Source: Terebella lapidaria (taxonomy: Eukaryota; Annelida; Polychaeta; Terebellida; Terebellidae). From it: a stretch of DNA of 64,000 bases. Below, piece by piece: positions 24,330 through 34,959 of the stretch. Every line of letters begins with the position of its first letter. Position 1 is the stretch's first letter. The notes beneath the pieces were generated by a model that searched no databases, was not told the origin of the DNA, and saw nothing but the letters and a program-made list of their open reading frames with translations. The translations under genes and the position numbers were made by a program. The stretch is taken from contig OX424558.1 in the NCBI GenBank assembly GCA_949152475.1, forward strand, positions 30,080,651 to 30,144,650, given 5' to 3'.

Positions 24330-24590
24330 ACCTATTACCACCAGTACAGCACTATGATCATGATAACAACAATAAACATGGAAACAATACCCAAGTATAT
24401 AGTATCCGAGCAAACAAAACCGAGTCCATTATCCAATCTTAAAATCCAGTGTCAGGCAAAATCGAGAAAATATTAGTGGAACTTCATGAACCCCCGTATA
24501 TGGCCATAAAAGGGGAAAATTAGGTGTTCCGGAAAGAGTGGGCATTTCCTGCCCCACCTTTGGCACCCGTCATGAATTACAAAACATTAA
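24330..24590 (+). mobile_element. Fragment of an XPG-nuclease transposon, relative of the 38.8 kb element
   Basis: The plus strand aligns with the minus strand of 42,455-42,700 in the large transposon, across the junction of its two ORFs. Shared strings include CATGAACCCCCGTA, GGTGTTCCGGAAAGAGTG, GCATTTCCTGCCCCAC and GGCACCCGTCATGAATT. Both copies have in-frame stops at the junction. It is heavily diverged and has no ends. Confidence 0.7.
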
Positions 24591-24599
24591 CATGCAAAA

Positions 24600-25020
24600 A
24601 GGTCTGGTTGCATACTTGTAACAGATTTTGTGTACTTATCAACCAGATTGTGATGACGTCCATAGAATATCTTGAAAGCAGCTAAAGTCTCGGTAAAACA
24701 TATCCCTGTCGCAGCAGTTTAGAGGCTAGCTGGGAACTTCGGTGAACAAAGTCCTCATACTTGCAACTAGCTCTGGAATAGCGTATGAGTTGTGAGACAA
24801 ACACGCCATATGCTGGCGACATAGGAATGTTGCTGCATAGAGAGGGGAAATTGGCTATGGAAAAATTGAAATCATCACGTTTGTCATACAACCTAGTTGA
24901 TAGGTTAGAATCTTCATCAATCTCCAACCTTAGGTCTAAATAGTTGGAAAAATTAGAAGTATATTTGTATACCCATTGGAATACCAATAGTCTTTTCATC
25001 ACATTTGAAAGCAAACCTCT
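24600..25020 (-). mobile_element. Reverse transcriptase C-terminal remnant, possibly Penelope-like
   Basis: A 110-residue minus-strand frame (25014-24682) contains LYDKRDDFNFSIANFPS, SNIPMSPAYGVFVSQLIRY and KLLRQGY, a block I recognise from a widespread family of animal retroelement reverse transcriptases. I associate it with the Penelope-like group, with some doubt. The downstream sequence to about 24,610 continues the similarity in other frames. Only the C-terminal end is present. Confidence 0.5.
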
Positions 25021-25975
25021 AAAATTCTCGGAATTGCAACGATGCCTGGTCAGGTATCTAATCGCAAAACACAGAAATTGGTGTCATCAAGGGCAGACAC
25101 TGTGTAAAATACTGCTGTCCCTATATACACCTGATGTGATTGGTATACAATTACCCCCAAAAGCTTTTAAAACAATTTAGAAATTTATAAAATTTCTAAA
25201 TTTGTGTATGAAGTAGATGTATAAATATTTTTATTGTACATAAGTATGAATAAATCATAAATACCCAAACGGAGGAAGATGGAACATTGAGTTGATGGTA
25301 TGATATATTTCTCGCCATAATTTTTTTGACTATGATTTGCTCGAAATTTACCTGAACATGCTTTTTTCTTTTCTATATAAACTGGTCGAAGGTGAATGGT
25401 GTTATTCAGAAAGCAGTACGGTAGATTTTGAGAATCGGTCACGGTATTTAATCCTATCGATATGATTCAACGTGATTGTCTCATTTGTCTCAGGAAATCG
25501 ATCATATTCTTTTCTTAATTCAGTCGCTAAGATATGACAAATATCTGCGTTCGCTATTGGCAACTGTGGGACAAGCTACAAGTGATCTTTATCGAATACA
25601 AAACTACTTGTTCACTGTACACAGCTGTGTTGACATCGGCATTGTGTCAAACATTATGCCATCAATTATCGTTTATAAATACCCTATGAAATGGGCCAAA
25701 AAGTATGTTGTAGGAACGAAAACTGACTTGTCGATGGCAACCGAGCTGTACAGTTATATAGGGTACGTTTACAGTATCCATGAAAGCGTATAATATATAT
25801 AATTGAACTTTACACAAGGTCCATAAATAAACCAGGGTTGGAAGAAAATGCATATCTGTGACTGTGTCTGTCATGGATATATATGTCACTTTACGAGTGA
25901 AATTGCATTTTATCCATAAAGGCCTACCCCGTTCTAATACAAGAACAGAAGTACAGTGGGAATGCAACCTTAGAG
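25021..25975. other. Intergenic upstream of the Kunitz gene
   Basis: A short frame ending near 25,180 resembles one near 19,490-19,580 (both have a Tyr/Cys-Thr-Pro-Asp then a Leu-Pro stretch), suggesting a shared old repeat. A TATAATATATATAA stretch at 25,788-25,802 is a possible but weak core-promoter candidate for the gene starting at 25,976. Confidence 0.25.
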
Positions 25976-28900
25976 ATGCTACTGACCTCAGCTCCATTCT
26001 TGCTGTGCCTGACTGTTGTCACATGGGTGTCCGCACAGCCTGATAGCCCGACGGACTTCGGTAAATGGTTTCCGATCTGTAGATAATAATACTGACTCTC
26101 GATTTTTAGGTTACTGGCCTTTGGCCTTTGGCCCAACAACCTATTGGCATGGCGTCTGTCGTCCATCGTCTTCCATCACCAGCCGTGGACCTTTTTGCAG
26201 ATCACAGATTACTGTCGTATTTTTTCTATAAAAAATCGCACAAAAATGGCTAAAAATATTTCGAGAGGGAAAATTTTTGTAGTTTCTTTATTCTCGCATT
26301 TTTGTCTAAAACGGTGGCCATTTGTGATGAAAAATTATCAATTACTTTGGATTTTGGTGGCCATATCCTTGAACAATGTCTGATCAGTTGTTTCAAAAGA
26401 TGTACCTCCGTGATATAAGTTTCATTGACTTTTTGGAAGGGTGAGCGAAAAAAAATTTTTTTAATCCACCATCTGTTTTGAGCTAATTCGAGGCAAAAAA
26501 AAGTTTCATGCCATGGAAATTTTTTTTGACCTTGCAGAAATTTTCATCCAGTTTTTGTTTCACAATGGGAGCTGTATGGAGTATACTCATGGAACACTTC
26601 AAGATTTAACTTAAATAATACGACATTGGAATGGGAAATCATATATTGGGATTCAGTGGTGACCATGACTTTGATCTTCAATTATTTGAAAGGTCAAAAA
26701 GGCCTTTTCGTTGCCAAACGATGATTGTCGGACTTAGCAGCCATTTTTTCGAAATCTATTAAGTAACTTTATCCGTAATTGATGTATAAGTCTCCCCATA
26801 TGTACCCTTGTGATGTACGTATGTTTCGATGTTCTTCAATCATCCAGTCTGCATGTGGTGGCCATTTTGATTTTCTGACGGTTGGCGAAAGAAAGAAAAA
26901 TGATCAGAATCAAGTCACTATTTGTCTTGATCTATTTTCTTTCTTTTTTTTTGGAAATTGGAAAACTGTTAGACTTAGGAAATTCCATTCACTTTTCTTT
27001 AATTGGAGCTATATTGAATTCTAACCTCTAGCCTATATATCTACACATTTCAATGGGAAGGCACATATAGTGATTTCAGTAGTGACCTTAAATTTGACCT
27101 TGAGTGACTTTGGAAAGTTGAAATGGCAATTTGGTGAGAAAAAAAAAACAGCTGTGACTAAACACAATAAATTATTCCGGTAACCTTCCTCGGCCTTTGG
27201 GGCTACTTTGTCTTCGCATCAGAGCTACCCTGTTGTGGTCCGACATTGTTGACCAACTGCCTCTGTCAAGACAACAATGACTGCGGTGTCGGAGGAGAGT
27301 GCTGTCGTCAGTGTGGTCTACATGATAAATTCTGCAGAAATAATGGTATGGACATTGTTTGTTATGGTGTGATTGCGATGATGATTATAAAATACACAAT
27401 TCAATTTCAGTCGTTTACATTTAATGACAAAACTACATGATACAGATGCAACGAGACTTTTAATATACACAATATGGCAAGAGAATACATAAATAGTGTT
27501 AAATACAATATTAAATTTTTCTCATATGTACCGTTATGTTTCAAGTATGAACGGAGCTAAATATTCAGGACCAAACTTTGCCATCACAATTCATATTTCA
27601 GTATCATCACGAATAGTAGAGAGTACTATCCTTGGTATCATTGAGTAAAAAGACACGTTTATCTCCTCTGATGTACATTCTTGGACATGCTGTAGCATGT
27701 CATACCAGAATGAAATCGTTTACTTCTTCATGATATTGACACAACTTTTACCAGCACTTTAACACATGTAACACATGAACGTTTTGTTTTCCCAGGCTGT
27801 CCTGACATTTCACAAACATGTCCACTATGGTGTGCGTACGGATTCAAAACCTGCAGCAACGGTTGTCTGCTCTGTGAATGTGCAGGTGGGTAGCCTCTAA
27901 TTTTGTGACCTGTAGGCCGTATTGTTTCGGACGAGTAAGAATTTCCATACTGTTCCATTTCAAAATAAATGTGTGTGCATATTACAGACAATCCATGCGA
28001 ACTGCCTCCTGATGCTGGCAGTGTCAAAAACTCATGCAATCCAGACGCCCCTGACTCAGAGAGTGAATTACTCTGGTACTATGACCCTTCTGTAGACGAC
28101 TGCAAGACATTCCGTTACCATGGAAACGCTGGGAATGGCAACCGATTTGCATCTCGAGAAGATTGCCTGGAGTATTGTCATGCGTGAGTGATTTGGAGTA
28201 TCAATCTGTTCATTATGTAAACAGGACCTATGTGAACAGTCAATGATAATGTAGGCCTACGTGTTATAGGTGGGCAATATTTAGAAATTTAAAAATGCAC
28301 TTGGATTGTCGCTTGAATTTTTTATTGTTTTGCAGGACAGATGAGAAAATGCAGTGCAAACGAATCAATGGTAAGATGTTCCAGATAGTGTCACCGAAAG
28401 TTTTTTTTCTGTATAAATATAGTCTGAATGATGGCAAGCCGTGAACCTAAATAACTTTATATATTCAATAACAGTGTGCACCTATCCCCCCTGTTTGATG
28501 TGGTGTTACTATGGATACAAGACTGACCCGGAAACTGGATGTTCGGTCTGTCAATGTCAGGGTTAGTACATGTCATATTAATGTATATCAATTTATGGCA
28601 TTTTTATATAATGCAAATAATTCTATGCTCTCTTCTGGGGGGAATCAGTCATGCATAGCGGAATCAGTGATGCATGAATAAATTTAGAATTTTCATGTAC
28701 AGTAATTCAGGTCAAACTACAGAAATATATTTTTATTCAAAAATGGTATTCTTTGGAATGGTGCCCACATTTATTTCTCGTCATTCGTCATCGGTCCATA
28801 TTCGAATGGTAATTTATTCCTTGACATGCAGAATCATTTCTGTAGGAAACCCATGTGAGATGGAAAAGGACCCGGGTACAGGCAAAGATGACCAGAAGCG

Positions 28901-29232
28901 ATGGTACTACGACACGGCAGAACATGAATGTCGACGCTTCCGGTACCGGGGATTGGGCGGAAACGGAAATAGATTTCAAAGCAAGGAGGATTGTCTAAGG
29001 TTCTGCAAAACGTGAGTTTTCACTTTCTCCGCTTCTGCCAAACCGGAACGAAATCTCCTCATTTCGCATATGCAAACGAATTCAAAATGAGCGTGTCAAT
29101 AAATTGACTATTTTGTCGTGAGATGGTTTAACGATTCTGCAATTTTATATTGAAAACAGGCCCGATCCACTTCATGTATGTGCACTGGCTGGTGTGACGA
29201 TCCCTCTTCCGCCACCTTCTCTCCGAACGTAA
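25976..29232 (+). CDS. Secreted multidomain Kunitz/antistasin-like protein (eight exons)
   Basis: Exons: 25976-26060, 27223-27345, 27796-27885, 27988-28183, 28336-28370, 28475-28561, 28846-29011, 29160-29232. All have GT-AG borders and consistent phases (mostly phase 1), total 855 bp, 284 residues. Order: signal peptide ending near Val-Ser-Ala-Gln; a Cys-rich WAP-like module (CQDNNDCGVGGECC); an antistasin-like module (two CxxxC turns ending CLLCECA); Kunitz 1; a short linker; antistasin-like 2 (CSVCQCQ); Kunitz 2; a proline-rich tail. Such combinations are secreted protease inhibitors. Both Kunitz modules keep the outer cysteines and the F-R-Y core but lack the conserved GGC cysteine (replaced by GNA and GLG), and Kunitz 2 also lacks its partner, so inhibitory activity is uncertain. 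An AATAAA lies at 29452-29457. Exon joining is inferred, but every phase fits. Confidence 0.78.
26108..27192 (-). repeat. Reversed copy of the GGTTACC-ended repeat in Kunitz gene intron 1
   Basis: The edges read TTAGGTTACTGGCC (left) and CCGGTAACCTTCC (right). In reverse complement it matches 16,220-16,680 (shared AACACTTCAAGA, GGAAATCAT and GTGGTGACC strings and AAATGGC blocks). It fills nearly all of intron 1 and ends only about 30 bp before the exon 2 acceptor. Confidence 0.6.
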
Positions 29233-30860
29233 TCACATTATGTCATTATTATTCAGTAAAGTAATGTATGTTCACCATGTGATTTGTGTACATTTATCGG
29301 AATAGTATGATATAATCTCCTCGTAAAGCACTTTAGCCAAATCATATAATGATGTGTATCATGACGTTTGCATACATTTGTTATCTCCAGGGGTAAAGGC
29401 AGATAGATCATGATTGCCCGTCAACCCATGAGACCGCACAGAATTCTGTAGAATAAACCTATATATTATGTTGCTCATTGCAAGGTTCTTCATGTTCTGT
29501 TGTGCTATTGTGCTTAAGCATATTGAAAACCTTCTGGAGCACTGTTTGCTTCTCATATGGATCATGCAGAGAACTTTTCATCGTACAAAGTATTCGATGA
29601 TCCATACTTGAATCCATACTGATGTCCAGATCTGGACTCAGCGATGAAGGTTTTATTTTGGTTTACCTGGTCTGTGGAATTATATATTTCAGCCATGAGG
29701 AAATTAGACATTCAGTGAATGGAATAATGAAAATTATAATATGTGTTACGTCAACAACGGCTCTTCAAATTTTCCATCATAATGCTGTGTTACTGTTCCG
29801 AGAAGCTCATCAATATTGGAAGTACACCTGGTCCAGCTGCATGAGCAGGTCATTGATGCATGGGATATCAACAGCTTAGGTTAGCAAAATACTGAACTAA
29901 ATCGGCATATCATTTAGCAACAAACAAAAGTCTACACACCCAAAGGATTGGTGCAACGTTCGTGAGAGAAACATTTTCGTTCTAGCATTCTCGTTTTGAT
30001 GCCATATAAACCTTTAAGGATTGATTGCATGTAATACGTGAGTTCGGAAATGTTTTCAGGTCAGGTCAGTGGAATTGGGTCAGGGTCAAGTGGTATAAAC
30101 ATAGCCAATTCATGCTGTCACGCTACCATTGTCGAGTCACTGTCACCAACACATTACTCGATTTCGCGGGTACAATACTATATACTTTGTTTACTTCGAG
30201 TTCACCTCGTCACTCGCGTTTGAGCATGGTGTGCACGAAAGTTTTGTTTATACCACTTGACCCGACCTAGAAACATTTCCAAACTGGCTTATGGTCATGA
30301 ACCTGGAATCGACCAGCTGTCCTTTCACTTGTAATGCAAATATAAAGGTAACAAATTCATGAATTTACACACTTCCAATCAACGTGAAACTTTGCCTTTC
30401 TGATTGTTAGCCATCAGAGTTACCAACCGAGACTCCGTTTCTTAACAAACAATGTTAAATTTAAGTTAAAATCATCGTTCTCATATGTCATTTTCTGACC
30501 TTTTTCTCAGTATACAAAATACACTCACGACATGGCGAGCGAAAGGATTATGCTGTACAACAAATAGTTAGTGAGGCCAGTAAAACTCACAGGTGATATG
30601 CACTCGGGTGTACAGAGGCGTTTGGGATTACGAATGTTCAGCTCATTGTATTCATCTCACAGAAAGTATAACCCTAGATTTTCTGGCCCAAGTAGCGCAC
30701 CTTACTCTGTTAATTCTACTCACCCACTGAATGTATACCATATTTAATCCGTCTGGCACATTTTTGATCTTCATTGAATTTAGAAGATTTATTTTGATTG
30801 ATTGATTTATTTGGGTAAAATCCATCATGTACATACAATGTTGACAATAGTATATATATA
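29233..30860. other. Kunitz gene 3' region and intergenic sequence with small repeats
   Basis: It contains the AATAAA at 29452-29457, a partial copy of repeat U (29,938-30,020), a small inverted-repeat element (30,046-30,280) and a LINE-tail-like stretch near 30,790-30,850 (ATTGATTGATTTATTTGGGT on the plus strand). No coding region is supported. Confidence 0.4.
30046..30280. repeat. Short inverted-repeat element (about 235 bp)
   Basis: The left arm has GGAAATGTTTTCAGGTC (30046-30062) and GGGTCAAGTGGTATAAAC (30083-30100). The right arm is the near-exact inverse: GTTTATACCACTTGACCC (30246-30263) and GACCTAGAAACATTTCC (30264-30280). The left arm holds an extra 20 bp. It is MITE-like; no clear target duplication was seen. 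Confidence 0.6.
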
Positions 30861-30864
30861 AGCA

Positions 30865-33300
30865 ATTTATTTATTTATTTATTTATTTGGTCATTTTTCC
30901 ACAGGGAACCCCATCAGTGTATAGCACTGTTCTCCCTGGGGTCCCTGACATACATGAACATATACATAGTTGGAAATATATAAAACGACATATAAAAGTA
31001 ATGTAAAAATGAGACAAAAAGAAAAGTTTACAAGACATAGAAGATAAACATAACATAATAGTACAAATAAATGTAATACTGAAGATGTAGAATGACTTAT
31101 GTTAGATAACGAAGGACAACAAATAAAACTAAACCACAATAATGATAAAGATAATACAGGACAATACGTAAAACTAAATCATAATAATGATAAAGATAAT
31201 ACAGTACAATACGTTATAATAAACCATAATAGTGTTAAGGTAACAAGATAATAATGTTATAAAAAGTGACGTTTAATACTTGACTTAAAATTACACAGAG
31301 AATTTGCCTCCCTGATGGAGGCAGGAAGACTGTTAAAGTCGGTAGTACCTTGGTGTTTAAAAGTTCTCTGACCAAAAGAGGTTTGACTGCGTTTGACATA
31401 GATCTGGTTGCCTACAGATGCCCTAGTTCTGTGATGGTGTTCCTGACTAGACAATTTAAAACTACCTTGTAAATAACTGGGAACATTACCATCAAGACAT
31501 TTACGTACCATGACACACCTGTTATATCTCCACCGGTTATTAAGTGGTACCCACCTTAACTTGTCATACACGTCAGTGGTAGGGGTTTGACAAGGAACAC
31601 CCAACAGCAGCCTGCCAGCACGTTTCTGTAGTTTTTCCAGCACATCTAGATATTTGGCATTTGTAGTGGACCAGGCATTAGAACAGTAGTTAAGGTGGGG
31701 GAGTACCATAGCATTGAACAACGTTTTGCCATGAGTTATTGACAAATACTTTGATATCCTACCAATAGCACCTATACACGATGAGACTTTGGAAGCCACC
31801 TTGCTGACATGCGTCGAGTATTTTAGGCTGTCATCTAACCAGACACCTAGGTATTTGAAATTTGACACTTGTTCTAATTGTACATTATCGACCGAGATGT
31901 TAAGGTCATCACACTTACTTAGTTTGGGTTTGCTGCCAAATAACATACACTTTGTTTTTTTGGTGTTTAGGGTTAGTTTGTTCCTGTCAAGCCAGGATTT
32001 CACACTGTTTAATTCAATCTGAAGAACGCTTGGAATGACATTTTTGTCTTTATGGCTATACAATAGAGCCGTGTCATCTGCGTACAGAAAAACTTTACAC
32101 TTGGTAGAGATATTTGGAAGGTCATTTACAAATAACGAGAACAGTAAGGGGCCTAAAATTGAGCCTTGAGGTACCCCGTAACTGATACCCATTTTGTCTG
32201 AGGTTACATTGTTAACAGATACAGTTTGGGATCTATTAGATAGATAACACTGAAACCATTTATGTTCAACATCAGAGACACCATATGCATTAAGCTTGTC
32301 AAGCAGCTTCCCATGATCAACTGTATCAAATGCCTTCTTGAGGTCAAGGAAAATGGCACCTGTCATCTTTCCGGACTCCATCTCCGAAAGTAGGAGGTCA
32401 GACATGTAAGTTAAGGCTGTATCCGTGGAGTACCCTGGTCTGAATCCAGACTGCCATTCGCTCAACAGGTTGTTGTGATGTAGGAATTGATACAGCTGAT
32501 CATGGGCCGCCCTCTCGGCAATCTTACTTAGTACAGGTAACACAGAAATAGGCCGGTAATTGTTAACATCATCGACTTTACCATCTTTGTGTAATGGGAA
32601 TTTACCTTGTTGTAGTGACATGTTAATGATATGTGCAATGGAATCAGAAATAAGATCAACAACCACCTTTAAAAGTCTTGTACTAATATTGTCGACACCA
32701 GTGGCTTTGGCAATGCCAAGTTTACGGATATTGTTGGATACAAACTCAGTTGATACCGGCTGAAACTTGAAAGCAGGAACATTACCACATACCACATCAT
32801 TGTACACATCAGGATACACCACATCCCTAAACTTACTTGCAAGAGTGCTACCAACTTGTGTAAAAAACGAGTTAAAACAGTTTGCTATAGACATGTTATC
32901 AGTATTCAAATTACCATCTACACATAGACTTTGTACAACCTGTTCAGATTTTTTGGAACCAATCATTTCGTGAAAAACCTTCCAGAGTTTGGAGCCATTA
33001 TTTTGATTGTCACTGATTTTAGTTTCGAAGTATTGTTTTTTGAGAGTCTCTCTGGTGTTGTTCACTTGGTTTCGCAGTTTTCTGTAATTGCACCACATGT
33101 TAGCATCGTTGGTTTTCTCAGCTTTGCGTTTCGCGTAGTCCCTCTCATATGTCAGTGAGATGAACTCGTCTGTGACCCAGGGCGTGTGTTCACCGCGGAC
33201 TGTCATGGTTCTGTAGGGCGCGTGCGTGTCACATACGGCAAGGAACATGGTTTTCCACCGGGCCCACATGGGCAAAACCGAGGATAACACAAGAAAGCAT
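30865..33300 (-). mobile_element. 5'-truncated CR1/Jockey-type LINE
   Basis: Minus-strand frame 33290-31257 (677 residues) begins in the endonuclease-reverse transcriptase linker (PWVTDEFISLTYERDYAKRK) and contains the full reverse transcriptase: NYRPISVLPVLSKI, FRPGYSTDTAL, FLDLKKAFDTVDH, GVPQGSILGPLLF, the catalytic YADDT (about 32,070-32,085) and the C-terminal HLNYCSNAW and DFNSLPASIR blocks. Part of the block before NYRPIS looks shortened in frame (GKFP joins LHKDG directly). The endonuclease is missing, as in 5'-truncated copies. The 3' end is marked by an (AAAT)n tail (plus-strand TTTA repeats, 30865-30889). The single long open frame suggests a fairly young insertion. Confidence 0.85.
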
Positions 33301-34070
33301 ACAACTTATTTCCGTTGTGGTCCTCATGTAAATTCAAGATGCGCTGGCAAAATTAATAAAATATGTGAACAGTGGTAAATGTGAACATTTATGATAATTC
33401 ATAATAAGTAAATATGTATAATTAGACAGTTGTATATTATGTGTCTACTGATACAATAATAACAAGTAACCTACAGTGGAGAGATATATTTTTGTGGCCA
33501 GCGGAAATATGTTGGGATGGGAAAGTTTATGTGATTAACAATAACCTTAATTTATTGATTAAATTGCTCATTATTCTAAATATAATAAATAAGAAGAACA
33601 TATCTACAGATGTATATCAGGGCACAGACATTCAATGATTCAATGTTCTGGATCAAATTGATAGTTTATGCGTCTATTTTGGCGTAAAAAAAATATTTTT
33701 CATCACATTTTATCACTTTTATATCGTAAACTATAAAAGTTGGCAACCTTTGGTAATTGTTCTGTCAACATCAGAAATTTAGCTCAATATTTTTGTTGCG
33801 CTATGGTATGCGTATGTATTACGGTAAATCAACAAATATCGCAAAGCTCTCACTGTATTTGCGTACATACTCACAAGATTAAAATGTAAAACCTCATGGA
33901 AACAATCAGAGATATTATTTTTGAAAGTGCTGTGATCCTTTGTTGAGATTACTATATTTAACAAATGATAGCAGGACCGGGCCCACTCATATCTACCCTC
34001 CGTGGGTCTCATTTTAGGCAAACTTAGAAGACCAGCGCGAAGCGCTGGCCAACAATAAGATACAATAAAC
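33301..34070. other. Intergenic, nothing coding
   Basis: AT-rich. The only feature seen is a small perfect hairpin, CCAGCGC-GAA-GCGCTGG, around 34,032-34,048. Confidence 0.3.
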
Positions 34071-34077
34071 ATATCAC

Positions 34078-34942
34078 TACGGAAGAGGATTAGGGCCAAG
34101 CAACTAAATTTTTTTTTTCAATTTGTCGACTTACGTATCTCGATAAATCGACTTACTATCTCGATAAATCGAGATATTATCTCGATAAATCGACTTATTA
34201 TGTCGATAAATCGAGATATTATCTCGATAAATCGACTTATTCATCTCGATAAATCGACTTATTTATCTCGATAAATCGAGTATATTATCTCGATAAATCG
34301 ACTTATTATCTCGATAAATCGACTTATGTGATAAGCATTTAAAGTTCAAGTAAACTGAAGAAATGTTTAGAGTCACATTATTTATATTGAACACTATATT
34401 TAGTATATTGAGTAGGCTTATATGATCGACCATTATGACGTTAAATATCGAATAATACAGAACAAACTACCGAAATAAAAACTATACTGAAGTTATTATA
34501 TCATGTCTCTTCAAACAATGCAACATGTTCATGAATGAAATTGGTATAATTGTTTTTTTTTACATCATTCCATCAAAAATGGAATGATGTATATTCGTAA
34601 CGTTATCTGGAACGGCTTCTTCAATTGGATACTAGTAGTTTGGTATTATTTCAGTGATTAGTGTAATGACTGTTAAACTCCATATAATTTTCAATATGAG
34701 TAATCGGTATATATTCTTTATCCAATCGTTTCCAAGGTAACCAATGAAATGGTATATGGCTTGCCTATATTACGGTCGATGTATATTCATTTTACTGGTA
34801 CTTTGAATGTCTGAGCCATAAGTCGATTTATCGAGTTACGTAAGTCGATTTATCGAGTTACGTAAGTCGATATATCGAGTTACGTAAGTCGACAAATAGA
34901 AAAAAAAAACTTTTAGTTTGTTGGCCCTAATCCTCTTCCGTA
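34078..34942. mobile_element. Palindromic-array MITE, copy M2
   Basis: 865 bp, flanked by the 7-bp direct repeat ATATCAC (34071-34077 and 34943-34949). The perfect inverted ends begin TACGGAAGAGGATTAGGGCC, continue with similar A/T-tracts and TTTGTCGACTTACGTA, and run directly into arrays. On the left are about ten units of about 19-20 bp (TATCTCGATAAATCGACTTA and variants, 34,125-34,325); on the right are three to four units in reverse orientation (34,818-34,890). Each unit holds the interrupted palindrome TCGAT-AA-ATCGA. The middle 480 bp is AT-rich and non-coding. Confidence 0.82.
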
Positions 34943-34959
34943 ATATCACAGTTGTGTCA

